NCBI GenBank assembly: GCA_044220875.1
Contig: JBGAQH010000003.1
Coordinates: 434,001 to 498,000, forward strand
Source of the DNA: JAEUIT01 sp044220875
Lineage (GTDB): Bacteria; Planctomycetota; Phycisphaerae; Phycisphaerales; SM1A02
DNA: 64,000 nt
Reading direction: 5' to 3'
The notes beneath the pieces were generated by a model that saw only the letters and a list, made by a program, of their open reading frames with translations, ran no database searches and had not been told where the DNA came from. A program made the translations under genes and the position numbers. Positions 9,802-18,906 of this stretch are shown here, in pieces (the stretch's first letter is position 1; each line of letters opens with the position of its first letter).

Positions 9802-9830
9802 TTGACGCTAAACACGGAGAAACGTATCGT
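9802..9830 (+). promoter_or_regulatory. Sigma70-type promoter of the hydrogenase operon
   Basis: TTGACG at 9802-9807 and TATCGT at 9825-9830 are separated by exactly 17 bases in the only intergenic gap ahead of the hydrogenase genes. The predicted transcript start near 9837 gives a leader of about 60 bases, and AGGGAG at 9886-9891 is a good ribosome binding site for the small subunit at 9899. Confidence 0.7.
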
Positions 9831-9898
9831 CATTTCGGCTATCGGGCGAACTCGGCGCGGCGTCGAGGCCCGCGGACTCGTCACCAGGGAGCGCACCC

Positions 9899-11005
9899 AT
9901 GCTTCTTTCTTCGGTGGACGGAGCGAAAACGACCTACGACGTCCTTCGCGATCACGGCGTCAGCCGCCGGGATTTCCTGACCTTCTGCACGATGATGGCG
10001 GCATCGCTGGGACTCTCCCGCGGCGCGGCAGGGGAGGTGGCGAGCGCCCTGCAGACGAAGCCGCGTCTTCCCGTGATCTGGCTGCACGGCCTTGAGTGCA
10101 CCTGCTGCAGCGAGTCGTTCATCCGCTCGTCGCACCCGATCGCCCAGGACGTGATCCTGAACATGATCTCCCTCGACTACGACGACACGCTGCAGGCGGC
10201 GGCGGGCGATCAGGCCGAGCAGGTGCGCCGGGACATCATGAAGAAGTATCCCGGACAGTACGTCGTGGCTGTCGAAGGCAACGCTCCGACGAAGGACGGC
10301 GGCGTCTACTGCACCGTCGCCGGCGAGACCTTCGAGAGCATCCTGAAGGAGACCGCCGCCGGCGCCAAGGCGGTCATCGCGTGGGGCTCCTGCGCGAGCA
10401 ACGGATGCGTGCAGGCCGCGAAGCCGAATCCGACCGGCGCTGTCCCGATCCACAAGCTGATTCACGACAAGCCGATCGTCCGCGTGCCGGGATGTCCGCC
10501 GATCGCCGAGGTGATGACCGGCGTTCTTGCCCACATTCTCACCTTCGATCGCCTTCCCGAACTCGACCGCTTCGGCCGACCGCTTGCGTTCTACAAGCAC
10601 CGCCTGCACGACAAGTGCCAGCGTCGGCCCTTCTTCGACGCGGGCAAGTTCGTCGAGAGCTGGGATGACGAGGGAGCCCGCAACGGCTGGTGCCTCTACA
10701 AGATGGGCTGCCGCGGCCCGACGACCTACAACTCCTGCTCGAACTTCAAGTGGAACTGCGGCGTCTCGTGGCCGGTCGGCTCGGGCCACGGCTGCATCGG
10801 CTGCAGCGAAGAGAACTACTGGGACAACGGTCCGCTCTACGAGCGCCTGAGCGGCATTCCGCTGCCGGGCGTCGAGTCGACGCCGGAGGAGATCGGCAAG
10901 GTCGTGGCCCTGACCGTGGGCGGCGCGATCGTCGCGCACGCCGCGGCCGCGGGCGTCAAGGCAAGCCGCCGCGCCGCGCGGGAGCACGCCCAGCCTGCCC
11001 CATAG
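9899..11005 (+). CDS. hyaA: [NiFe] hydrogenase small subunit, oxygen-tolerant type
   Basis: Electron-transfer subunit of a periplasm-facing uptake hydrogenase carrying three Fe-S clusters. The 368-residue precursor has a twin-arginine signal (SRRDFL, residues 22-27). The proximal-cluster region reads ECTCCSES with Cys67, Cys69 and Cys70, and GSCASNGC with Cys165 and Cys170; Cys199 completes the set. Cys69 and Cys170 correspond to the two extra cysteines (19 and 120 in E. coli Hyd-1 numbering) that build the [4Fe-3S] cluster of oxygen-tolerant group 1d enzymes. The C-terminal cysteine block (NSCSNFKWNCG, GCIGCSE) binds the medial and distal clusters. A hydrophobic Ala-rich tail may anchor it to the membrane. 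First gene of the operon. Confidence 0.95.
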   Translation: MLLSSVDGAKTTYDVLRDHGVSRRDFLTFCTMMAASLGLSRGAAGEVASALQTKPRLPVIWLHGLECTCCSESFIRSSHPIAQDVILNMISLDYDDTLQAAAGDQAEQVRRDIMKKYPGQYVVAVEGNAPTKDGGVYCTVAGETFESILKETAAGAKAVIAWGSCASNGCVQAAKPNPTGAVPIHKLIHDKPIVRVPGCPPIAEVMTGVLAHILTFDRLPELDRFGRPLAFYKHRLHDKCQRRPFFDAGKFVESWDDEGARNGWCLYKMGCRGPTTYNSCSNFKWNCGVSWPVGSGHGCIGCSEENYWDNGPLYERLSGIPLPGVESTPEEIGKVVALTVGGAIVAHAAAAGVKASRRAAREHAQPAP

Positions 11006-11095
11006 GTCATGGTGAGGCGGCGCTGCGTGCGAGTGTTTGGGTGATGAGATTCCGGTGCCGGATCGCCGTGCGGTCCCACCACGAGGAGACATCCG

Positions 11096-12820
11096 ATGGC
11101 AGAACGACGCGTCGTAGTGGATCCCGTCACGCGGATCGAGGGGCACCTCCGCCTCGAGGCGGTCGTCGGCGACGACGGCGTGGTGAAGGAAGCCATGTCG
11201 TCGGGCACCATGTGGCGAGGCATCGAGCTCATCCTGCAGGGACGCGATCCGCGCGAGGCGTGGGCGTTCACGGAGCGCATCTGCGGCGTCTGCACGACGG
11301 TGCACGCGCTCTCCTCGGTGCGGGCGGTCGAGGACGCCATCAGCGTCCGGCCCCCCAAGAACGCCGAGATCATCCGGAACATCATGTTCCTCACCCAGAT
11401 GGTGCAGGACCATGTCGTGCACTTCTATCACCTCCACGCCCTCGACTGGGTGGACGTGGTGTCGGCGCTCAAGGCCGATCCGAAGGCGACCGCGGCGCTC
11501 AATCAGGCGGTGAGCCCGAGCTGGCCGATGTCGAGCCCCGGCTATTTCGCCGACGTGAAGGCGACGCTCGAGAAGTTCGTCGCCTCCGGGCAGCTCGGGA
11601 TCTTCTCCAACGCCTATTGGGGCCATCCGGCGTACAAGCTTCCGGCCGAGGCCAACCTCATGGCGGTCGCCCACTACCTCGAGGCGCTGAAGTGGCAGAA
11701 GGAGATCGTCAAGATCCACACCATCTTCGGCGGCAAGAACCCGCACCCGAACTATCTGGTCGGCGGCGTGCCCTGCTCGATCGATCCCGACGGCGACAAC
11801 TGCATCAACATCGAGCGCTTCAACATGATCAGCCGGCTGATCGACGAGGCGACCGCGATCGTCGAACAGCTTTATGTGCCGGACCTCTTCGCGATCGCCT
11901 CGTTCTACATGGACTGGGCGGCGATCGGCGGTGGCATCGGCAACTACCTTGCCTACGGCGACATTCCGCAGGCCGGCGTCGACGATCCGTCGAAGTTCCG
12001 CATTCCGCGCGGCGTGATTCTCGACAAGAACCTCGGCGAGGTGCTGCCGATCGATCCGAAGGACCCGCAGCAGATTCAGGAGCAGGTGCCGCACTCCTGG
12101 TACGAGTATCCCGCCGGGACGACGGCGCTCCACCCATGGGATGGCGTGACCAAGGCCCGCTACAACGGACCGACGCCGCCCTACAAGAACCTCGACGAGA
12201 AGAGCGGCTACTCCTGGCTGAAGACGCCGCGCTGGAAGGGGCATGCCCTCGAGGTCGGGCCGCTGGCCCGCATGCTTGTCGGGTATGCGAGCGGCCGCGC
12301 CGAGTTCAAGGAGGTCGTGGACGACGCCCTCAAGACGCTGAAGGCGCCGGCCACGGCGCTCTTCTCGACCCTGGGGCGCACGGCGGCCCGCGGCCTGGAG
12401 ACGAAGCTCTGCGTCCGATGGCTCCGCGAGGAGTTCAACAACCTGATCGCCAACGTGAAGGCGGGCGACCTCAACACCGCCAACACCTCGAAGTGGGAAC
12501 CGGAGACGTGGCCCGCCGACTGCAAGGGCTTTGGCTTTACCGAGGCTCCGCGCGGCGCGCTCGGTCACTGGATCCACATCAGGGACCGCACGATCCACAA
12601 CTACCAGTGCGTGGTGCCGTCGACCTGGAACGCATCGCCGCGCGACGCGCAGGGCGTCAAGGGCGCCTACGAGTCGGCGCTCATGGGCACGCCCATGGCC
12701 AATCCCGAGCAGCCGCTCGAACTGCTCCGGACGGTCCACTCCTTTGACCCCTGCCTCGCGTGTGCATCCCATGTCTACGACGAGAGCGGGCAACAGCTCG
12801 CCGAGGTCGTGGTGCGTTAG
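11096..12820 (+). CDS. hyaB: [NiFe] hydrogenase large subunit
   Basis: Catalytic subunit that holds the NiFe(CN)2CO centre and oxidises H2. The 574-residue protein has both metal-ligand motifs: RICGVCTTVH at 61-70 (Cys63, Cys66) and DPCLACASH at 551-559 (Cys553, Cys556). The 15 residues after His559 are the C-terminal extension removed by the maturation protease encoded two genes downstream. A GAGGAG ribosome binding site precedes the ATG. It follows the small subunit after 90 bases, the largest gap within the operon. Confidence 0.97.
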   Translation: MAERRVVVDPVTRIEGHLRLEAVVGDDGVVKEAMSSGTMWRGIELILQGRDPREAWAFTERICGVCTTVHALSSVRAVEDAISVRPPKNAEIIRNIMFLTQMVQDHVVHFYHLHALDWVDVVSALKADPKATAALNQAVSPSWPMSSPGYFADVKATLEKFVASGQLGIFSNAYWGHPAYKLPAEANLMAVAHYLEALKWQKEIVKIHTIFGGKNPHPNYLVGGVPCSIDPDGDNCINIERFNMISRLIDEATAIVEQLYVPDLFAIASFYMDWAAIGGGIGNYLAYGDIPQAGVDDPSKFRIPRGVILDKNLGEVLPIDPKDPQQIQEQVPHSWYEYPAGTTALHPWDGVTKARYNGPTPPYKNLDEKSGYSWLKTPRWKGHALEVGPLARMLVGYASGRAEFKEVVDDALKTLKAPATALFSTLGRTAARGLETKLCVRWLREEFNNLIANVKAGDLNTANTSKWEPETWPADCKGFGFTEAPRGALGHWIHIRDRTIHNYQCVVPSTWNASPRDAQGVKGAYESALMGTPMANPEQPLELLRTVHSFDPCLACASHVYDESGQQLAEVVVR

Positions 12821-12862
12821 CGCTGGACGGACCAGGTTCGGATCGACGTCAGGAGACAGACC

Positions 12863-13579
12863 ATGTCGCAACTCCACCTCACCCGACGCGAGGCAGCACA
12901 GCAGCCCACCAGGCTGATCTACGTCTGGCAGTTCCCGGTCCGGCTCTTCCATTGGACGACGGCTGCCTGCGTGACGGTGCTCTTTCTCACCGGGCTGTAC
13001 ATGGCTCACCCGATCCTCTCGACGCCCGGTGAGCCCTGGCACAACTTCCTGATGGCCCGCGTCCGGCAAATCCACTTCATTGCCGCGTACATCTGGGTGA
13101 TCGTCTATGGGCTGCGCTCCTACTGGTTCATCGTGGGCAACAAGTTTGCCCGCTCGGGCCTGCCCGCGGTCTGGAATGGCGCGTGGTGGCGGCAGCTCGG
13201 CGACGAGCTCGGCGCCTACTTCCTGCTGCGCCGCTCGCCGCAGCCGCGCATCGGACACAACGCCCTCGCCGGCCTCTCCTACACGATCGTTCCGATCGGC
13301 ATCGGCGCCTGCCAGATCCTCACCGGCATGGCCCTCTATTCGGAGTCCTATCCCGAGGGCTTCTGGGCCCACGCGACCGGCTGGGTCCTTCCGCTCATGG
13401 GGGGCTCATTCCGCGTGCACATGTGGCATCACATGTTCGCGTGGACCTTCCTCTGGTTCGTGATGCTTCACGTGTACATCGTGGTCTTCGACAGCCTGCG
13501 GGACCGCAACAGCCTGGTGGAGTCGATGATCACCGGCTACAAGACGAAGCCGACGGCGCAATCCGATGAGCACGACTAG
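12863..13579 (+). CDS. hyaC: Ni/Fe-hydrogenase b-type cytochrome
   Basis: Membrane di-haem cytochrome b that anchors the hydrogenase and passes electrons to the quinone pool. The 238-residue protein shows four hydrophobic helices and the usual haem histidines: His30 in FPVRLFHW, a His in RQIHFIAAYIW, and the HMWHHMFAW segment in the last helices. The order small-large-cytochrome-protease is that of E. coli hya. Its end overlaps the protease gene by 14 bases. Confidence 0.95.
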   Translation: MSQLHLTRREAAQQPTRLIYVWQFPVRLFHWTTAACVTVLFLTGLYMAHPILSTPGEPWHNFLMARVRQIHFIAAYIWVIVYGLRSYWFIVGNKFARSGLPAVWNGAWWRQLGDELGAYFLLRRSPQPRIGHNALAGLSYTIVPIGIGACQILTGMALYSESYPEGFWAHATGWVLPLMGGSFRVHMWHHMFAWTFLWFVMLHVYIVVFDSLRDRNSLVESMITGYKTKPTAQSDEHD

Positions 13580-14084
13580 CCCATCCGATTCAGGGCCGCG
13601 GGCCCCGATCGTCGTGATCGGGGTGGGCAACCGACTTCTGCACGATGATGGCGTGGGATTGGTGCTTCTCGAGCGGCTCGCCGAGGCGGTCGGGCCGCTC
13701 GATGACGTCGAGTTCCTGGACGGGGGAACGCAGGGGCTCGCGCTGTTGGGGTTCCTCGAACAGCGCAGCGCCGTGCTCTTCCTCGACGCGGTCGGCGCCG
13801 GCGCCGCGCCGGGCACGGTGCACGCCATCGCCGACCCGACCCTTCGCCGGCCGTCGCGCGCCGGATCGGCGCATGAGGGCAACGTCCGCGAGCTCCTCTC
13901 CGTCGCGGCGCTCCTGGGACAGCTGCCCGAGCGGGTCGTCATCGTGGGCATCGAGCCGGCGGTCGTGCGCACCGGCATCGGCCTTTCGCCCGAAGCCGAC
14001 GGGGCGGTTGACGCCGCGCTTGCCGAGGCGCGACAGCGGCTGGAGGCGATGCGTCGCATCGTCTCGGAGGCGCTGCATGCATGA
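13566..14084 (+). CDS. hyaD: Hydrogenase maturation protease
   Basis: Nickel-dependent endopeptidase that trims the C-terminus of the large subunit after metal insertion. The 172-residue protein carries the family signature GVGNRLLHDDGVG at residues 19-31, a second conserved segment LDGGTQGL, and HEGN, whose histidine is the probable metal ligand. It overlaps the cytochrome gene by 14 bases and hypA by 8. It would act on the extension after His559 of the large subunit. Confidence 0.92.
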   Translation: MSTTSPSDSGPRAPIVVIGVGNRLLHDDGVGLVLLERLAEAVGPLDDVEFLDGGTQGLALLGFLEQRSAVLFLDAVGAGAAPGTVHAIADPTLRRPSRAGSAHEGNVRELLSVAALLGQLPERVVIVGIEPAVVRTGIGLSPEADGAVDAALAEARQRLEAMRRIVSEALHA

Positions 14085-14472
14085 GCTCAGCGTCGCCACC
14101 GCGCTCCATGGCGCCTGCCGGGCGGAAGTGAACGAACGCGGCGGCGGGTCGCTGCGAAGCGTCACCGTGCGCATCGGCGAACTCGCCGGCGTCGACCCGA
14201 AGCTCCTCGCACTCGCGTGGCCGCTCGTTACGGCGGGCACCGCCGACGACGGGGCAACGCTTGCGGTCGAATGGAAACCCGCCATGCAGCGGTGCGAACG
14301 GTGCGGCGAGGTTGGCGAACGGCAGCCGGGAACGTGGCTTCGCCTTTGCCCGACCTGCTGCGCTCCGCTCACCGTCTCGGACGCATCCGACCTTGACATC
14401 GTTCGACTTGAATTCGCCGGGCTGGAGGAGAGCGTCGCCCGGCACCCCAGAGAGGAACCGACCCATGGATGA
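14077..14472 (+). CDS. hypA: Hydrogenase nickel incorporation protein HypA
   Basis: Nickel metallochaperone that acts with HypB. The 131-residue protein begins MHELS, whose His2 is a nickel ligand in the family, and has the zinc site CERC (Cys73, Cys76) and CPTC (Cys91, Cys94). The ATG at 14077 was chosen because MHE must be at the N-terminus to bind nickel; the open frame runs further upstream without similarity. Overlaps the protease gene by 8 bases and hypB by 8. Confidence 0.95.
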   Translation: MHELSVATALHGACRAEVNERGGGSLRSVTVRIGELAGVDPKLLALAWPLVTAGTADDGATLAVEWKPAMQRCERCGEVGERQPGTWLRLCPTCCAPLTVSDASDLDIVRLEFAGLEESVARHPREEPTHG

Positions 14473-15163
14473 GGAACTGCTGCGGAAAGTGGAAGTGAAG
14501 CGGCGCATTCTCGAGGAGAACGACCGCGCCGCCGCCGACCTGCGCCGGCGATTCGCCGAGCGCGGCATCCTGGCGGTGAATCTCATCTCTTCCCCCGGCT
14601 CTGGAAAGACGGCGCTCCTCGAGGCCACCGCCCAACGGCTGGCCGGGCGGGTGCGCATGGCGGCGGTGGTCGGCGACGTCGCGACCGACCTCGACGCCCA
14701 GCGGCTGCTCGCCGCGGGCTTGCCGTCACGGCAGGTCTCGACCGCGGGTTCCTGTCACCTCGATGCCCGCATCGTCGCTCCGGCCATCGACGAACTGCCC
14801 GACACCGACATCCTCTTCATCGAGAACGTCGGGAACCTCATCTGTCCGACCTCGTTTGATCTGGGTGAGGACACCAAGATCGCGCTCCTCTCCGTCGCCG
14901 AGGGGCCGGACAAGCCGGTGAAGTACCCCGGAATCTTCAGCAAGGCGTCGGTGGTGGTGATCACCAAGGCGGACCTCCTCCCGCATTTCGATTTCGATCT
15001 CGATCGCGTGATCGCATCGATCAGGGCCCTGAACCCGAAGGCCACCGTCCTCGTCACCTCAAGCAAGCACGGGTGCATCGACGAGTGGTGCGACCTGCTC
15101 CTGGCGATGCTTGAGGGGAAACGTGCGGTGGCCGAGGCGCCGGCACTCCTGAAGCGAAGCTGA
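14465..15163 (+). CDS. hypB: Hydrogenase nickel incorporation GTPase HypB
   Basis: GTPase that delivers nickel to the large subunit. The 232-residue protein has the P-loop SSPGSGKT at 42-49, the family CH metal pair in STAGSCHLDAR, and TKADLLP for guanine recognition. It lacks the N-terminal CxxCGC motif and the His-rich tract of some HypB proteins, so it is the short form with only the G-domain metal site. The frame extends upstream from 14261 but the ATG at 14465 fits the family length. Confidence 0.95.
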   Translation: MDEELLRKVEVKRRILEENDRAAADLRRRFAERGILAVNLISSPGSGKTALLEATAQRLAGRVRMAAVVGDVATDLDAQRLLAAGLPSRQVSTAGSCHLDARIVAPAIDELPDTDILFIENVGNLICPTSFDLGEDTKIALLSVAEGPDKPVKYPGIFSKASVVVITKADLLPHFDFDLDRVIASIRALNPKATVLVTSSKHGCIDEWCDLLLAMLEGKRAVAEAPALLKRS

Positions 15164-15170
15164 CCCCGCC

Positions 15171-17534
15171 ATGACCACGATGTCCGGCACACTGCATGAG
15201 GGAGCGTGGGCGTTCCATGTCACCGGACAGGTGCAGGGCGTCGGCTTTCGCCCCTTCGTCTATCGCCTCGCGACCTCGCTCGGCCTGACGGGCAGCGTGC
15301 GGAATCACACGCGCGGCGTGACGGTCGAGCTCTTCGGTCCGGCGCAGGCGATCGACGCCTTCGAGCGCCGGCTGTGGGCCGAGCAGCCGGCGATGGCGAG
15401 CATCGATCGGGTCGCGCGCGAGCCGATCGGCGGCGCCAGTGCGCCCACCGCATTCGCGATCGAGGCCAGCGAGCGGGGCGACGATGTCCGCGGCCGCGTG
15501 ACCGTCGATGGCGCGACCTGCGCCGAGTGCCTGGCCGAGCTCTTTGATCCGGCCAACCGCCGCCATCGCCATCCGCTGATCAACTGCACGAACTGCGGAC
15601 CGCGCTACACGATCGTGCGCGACCTGCCCTACGACCGGCCGCTCACGACCATGGACGGCTTTCCGATGTGCGAGGCGTGCCGCGCCGAGTATCTCGACCC
15701 CACGAACCGCCGCTTCCACGCCCAACCGATCTGCTGCAACGAATGCGGGCCGCGCCTCACGCTCGTCGATGCCCGCGGACCGGTGGCCGGCGATCCCATC
15801 GACGCCGCCGCATCGCTCCTCCGCGCGGGGCGGATCGTCGCCATGAAGGGGATCGGCGGCTATCACCTCGTCGTCGATGCGGGAAACGACGAGGCCGTGT
15901 TGCGGCTCCGGGCCGGAAAGCGCCGCGATCACAAGCCCTTCGCGCTCATGGCCCCGACGCCCGCGGAAGCGGAGCGGCTCGTCGCACTGTCGCCCGAGGC
16001 GCGGCGAGCGATCGAAGGTTCGGCGGCGCCGATCGTCCTTGCGCCGCGACGACGGGACACCGAGGCGCTCGCTCCGGTGGCCGGCTCGGTGGCGCCGGGG
16101 CTCACCGACCTCGGCGTCATGCTGCCGCACACGCCGATGCAGCATCTCCTCGCCCGAGCCTTCGGCGGCCCGCTGGTGATGACCAGCGCGAACCTCTCCG
16201 ACGATCCGCTGGTCTCCGAGGATGGCGATGCCGCCGAGCGGCTCCGCGGCGTCGCTGATGCGTGGCTCGCCCACGACCGGCCGATTCACCGCGCGGTCGA
16301 CGACTCGATTCTCCGCGACATGCCCTCCGGCCTCGTGCCCTTCCGCCGGGCCCGAGGCATGGCGCCGACGCCGATTCGCCTGCCGATCGGTGCCGACGCG
16401 CCGGGGCTCTGCGTCGGCGCGGACCTCAAGGGCTGCATCGCAGTCGTGCGCGGCGACGACGCGGTCTTGAGTCACCATCTCGGCGACCTCAGCCACACGT
16501 TGGCATTCACGCGATGCAGGGCCGCGATCGACGATCTTCTCGCCCTCTACGACGTGAGACCGGCATGGATCGCGTGCGACGCCCATCCGGGGTACATCTC
16601 GCGGCGCCTTGCGGCGGCGCTGGCCCGCGGCCTTGGCTGTCCGATCATCGACGTGCAGCACCATCACGCCCACTTCGCCTCGCTGCTTGCCGAGCGGGGC
16701 GTCGACGGCCCGGCGGTGGGAGTGATCTGCGACGGCGTCGGATACGGCGAGGACGGCTCGGCGTGGGGAGGTGAGATTCTCGTCGGCGACCTGCGAAGCG
16801 TGCGGCGGGCGGCGCGTCTCCGTCCCCTGCGGCTCCCGGGTGGCGATGCCGCGGCCACGTCGACGGGGCGCTGCGGCGTGAGTTGGCTCGTTGACGCGAT
16901 CGGAGCCGACGCGGCGCGCGGAGCGTTCGGAAAGCGCATGCTGCCCGACGACGCGGAGCGCGAGGCGGTGCTCGCCATGCTCGCGAGCGATCGCCATTGC
17001 CCGCCGAGCTCCGGCGTGGGACGGCTCTTCGACGCGGCGGCGTCGCTCCTGGGAGTCTGCGATCGAAATCACCACGAGGCGCAGAGCGCGATGGCCCTCG
17101 AGGCGGCGGCCGACCGGTCCGACGCGAGCTCCCTCGACGAGTCGCTCCTTGCGATCGTCGAGGAGGGCGATCGGATCGAACTCGACCACCGACCGCTCCT
17201 GCGGCGACTCGTCCACGGGCTCGAGCGCGGGGAGTCGGTGCCGACGCTCGCCCGCCGCTTCCATGAGGCCATCGCGAACGGCTTCGCCCATGCCGCCATT
17301 CGCATCGCTCGGCGCGCCGGGATCGCTCGCATCGGATTCAGCGGCGGCGTCTTCTGCAACGCCATCCTCACGCAGCGCGTGAGGTCGATCGTTCTCCACG
17401 AAGGCCTCGACGTGCTCACGCATGTCCAGGTGCCGCCCAACGACGGCGGCATTGCACTCGGCCAGGCCGCGGTTGCGGCGGCTCGACGTGCCTCGCATCA
17501 GATTGCCTCCCTCGGAGCACCACCATGTGTCTAG
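15171..17534 (+). CDS. hypF: Carbamoyltransferase HypF
   Basis: Makes the thiocarboxamide on HypE from carbamoyl phosphate, the source of the cyanide ligands. The 787-residue protein shows the full domain order: acylphosphatase-like region (GQVQGVGFRPFVYRLA near residue 20), two zinc fingers with CxxC pairs (CAEC, CTNC, CEAC, CNEC, about 119-190), a YrdC-like domain (MKGIGGYHLVVDA onward), and a C-terminal Kae1-like domain with the HHHAH metal motif. It begins seven bases after hypB and overlaps hypC by ten bases. Confidence 0.96.
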   Translation: MTTMSGTLHEGAWAFHVTGQVQGVGFRPFVYRLATSLGLTGSVRNHTRGVTVELFGPAQAIDAFERRLWAEQPAMASIDRVAREPIGGASAPTAFAIEASERGDDVRGRVTVDGATCAECLAELFDPANRRHRHPLINCTNCGPRYTIVRDLPYDRPLTTMDGFPMCEACRAEYLDPTNRRFHAQPICCNECGPRLTLVDARGPVAGDPIDAAASLLRAGRIVAMKGIGGYHLVVDAGNDEAVLRLRAGKRRDHKPFALMAPTPAEAERLVALSPEARRAIEGSAAPIVLAPRRRDTEALAPVAGSVAPGLTDLGVMLPHTPMQHLLARAFGGPLVMTSANLSDDPLVSEDGDAAERLRGVADAWLAHDRPIHRAVDDSILRDMPSGLVPFRRARGMAPTPIRLPIGADAPGLCVGADLKGCIAVVRGDDAVLSHHLGDLSHTLAFTRCRAAIDDLLALYDVRPAWIACDAHPGYISRRLAAALARGLGCPIIDVQHHHAHFASLLAERGVDGPAVGVICDGVGYGEDGSAWGGEILVGDLRSVRRAARLRPLRLPGGDAAATSTGRCGVSWLVDAIGADAARGAFGKRMLPDDAEREAVLAMLASDRHCPPSSGVGRLFDAAASLLGVCDRNHHEAQSAMALEAAADRSDASSLDESLLAIVEEGDRIELDHRPLLRRLVHGLERGESVPTLARRFHEAIANGFAHAAIRIARRAGIARIGFSGGVFCNAILTQRVRSIVLHEGLDVLTHVQVPPNDGGIALGQAAVAAARRASHQIASLGAPPCV

Positions 17535-17779
17535 CCCTGCCGGCAAAAATCAAGGAACGGGATGGCCTCGTGGCATGGGTCACCGTCGGCCAGGCCGACA
17601 TGCGCATCAGCGTCATCATGACCCCTGACGCCAGCGTCGGCGATTGGGTGCTCGTGCACGCCGGATTCGCGATCCGTCAGGTCGAGGAGAAGGACGCGAT
17701 CGAGACCTGGCAACTCATCGAGGAGGTGCAGAGCAGGGCGGCGACCGCACGGACCGAGACGGGCGAGGTGGCCCGATGA
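17525..17779 (+). CDS. hypC: Hydrogenase assembly chaperone HypC
   Basis: Small chaperone of 84 residues that carries the Fe(CN)2CO unit with HypD and docks on the large subunit precursor. The N-terminus MCLALPAKI has the essential Cys2 and the conserved PxKI. Ten bases overlap hypF upstream and four bases overlap hypD downstream. Confidence 0.95.
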   Translation: MCLALPAKIKERDGLVAWVTVGQADMRISVIMTPDASVGDWVLVHAGFAIRQVEEKDAIETWQLIEEVQSRAATARTETGEVAR

Positions 17780-18906
17780 CGCCGCGCGAGGAGATGCGCC
17801 TGCTCTCGTCCGAGCTGGCCGACCTGGCCGGTCGCTTCGGCCGCACCATGAACCTGATGGAGGTCTGCGGGACGCACACCGTGAACGCCTGCCGCAGCGG
17901 CGTGCACTCGCTCATGCCGAGCGGCGTCCGACTCATCAGCGGCCCCGGCTGTCCGGTGTGCGTGACCGCGCAGCGCTACATCGACGCCCTGATCGCCCTT
18001 GGGCTTCGCGGCGACATCACCATCCTCACCTATGGCGACATGCTGCGCGTCGCCGGGGCGGGGGGTTCGCTCGAGCTCGCCCGCAGCGAGGGAGCCGACG
18101 TGCGGGTCGTCACCAGCACGCTGGAGGCGCTCGAGATCGCGAAGCGCGAGCCGGAGCGGGCCATGGTCTTCGCCGCGGTCGGCTTCGAGACCACCGCGCC
18201 GGCCACCGCGGTCGCCGTGCTGCAGGCCCAGGCCGAGGGCATCCGCAACTTCACGGTCTTGCCCTGCCACAAGCTCGTCCTGCCGGCGATGCGCACGCTC
18301 CTTGCCGATCCGACGGTGCCGCTCGACGGCTTCCTCTGCCCCGGTCACGTGAGCGTCATCATCGGCGCCGAGTCCTATCGCACGATCGTTGACCACTTCC
18401 GCAAGCCCTGCGTGGTCACCGGCTTCGAGGCCCTTCAGATCATGCGCGGCGTGGTGCACCTGGCCCGGCAGCTCGTCGCGGGCGAGGCGAACCTGGAGAA
18501 CATCTACCCCGAGGTCGTTTCCGCCGGCGGAAACCGCCACGCCCAGGCGCTCATCGAGCGGGTCTTCGTCCCGGGCAACGCGGCGTGGCGAGCGCTCGGC
18601 GAGATGCCGGGCAGCGGCCTCGACCTGCGCGAGGAGTTCGCCGAGTTCGACGCGGCGAGGCGCCACGGCGTCGTGTTCGGCGACGACCGTGAGCCGCGCG
18701 GCTGCATCTGCGGCAAGGTCATCACCGGGCGGGCGACGCCGACGGAGTGCCCGCTCTTCGCCACCGCATGCACGCCGGTCTATCCGATCGGGCCCTGCAT
18801 GGTGAGTTCGGAGGGGACCTGTCAGGCGTGGTTCAAGTACCGGCGGCGCGAGCGAGGCTGTACCGGATGTTCCTGCGAGAGCGCTCCGGCGGAGGCGATG
18901 CGATGA
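17776..18906 (+). CDS. hypD: Hydrogenase formation protein HypD
   Basis: Iron-sulfur scaffold on which the Fe(CN)2CO group is built with HypC. The 376-residue protein contains the family motifs MEVCGTHT, GPGCPVC and LPCHKLVLPAM, and the C-terminal cysteine-rich region (CICGK, ECPLF, ACTPVYPIGPCMVSSEGTCQAW) that binds the [4Fe-4S] cluster. A few additional cysteines follow at the extreme C-terminus (GCTGCSC). Start overlaps hypC by four bases; end overlaps hypE by four. Confidence 0.96.
   Translation: MTPREEMRLLSSELADLAGRFGRTMNLMEVCGTHTVNACRSGVHSLMPSGVRLISGPGCPVCVTAQRYIDALIALGLRGDITILTYGDMLRVAGAGGSLELARSEGADVRVVTSTLEALEIAKREPERAMVFAAVGFETTAPATAVAVLQAQAEGIRNFTVLPCHKLVLPAMRTLLADPTVPLDGFLCPGHVSVIIGAESYRTIVDHFRKPCVVTGFEALQIMRGVVHLARQLVAGEANLENIYPEVVSAGGNRHAQALIERVFVPGNAAWRALGEMPGSGLDLREEFAEFDAARRHGVVFGDDREPRGCICGKVITGRATPTECPLFATACTPVYPIGPCMVSSEGTCQAWFKYRRRERGCTGCSCESAPAEAMR

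Noticed and set aside
9881..13372. A 1163-codon open frame on the minus strand
   Set aside because: Entirely antisense to the hydrogenase structural genes whose motifs are certain; composition is that of a shadow.
15054..17546. An 830-codon minus-strand frame opposite hypF
   Set aside because: hypF has a complete, ordered domain set on the plus strand; the opposite frame has no recognisable domain.
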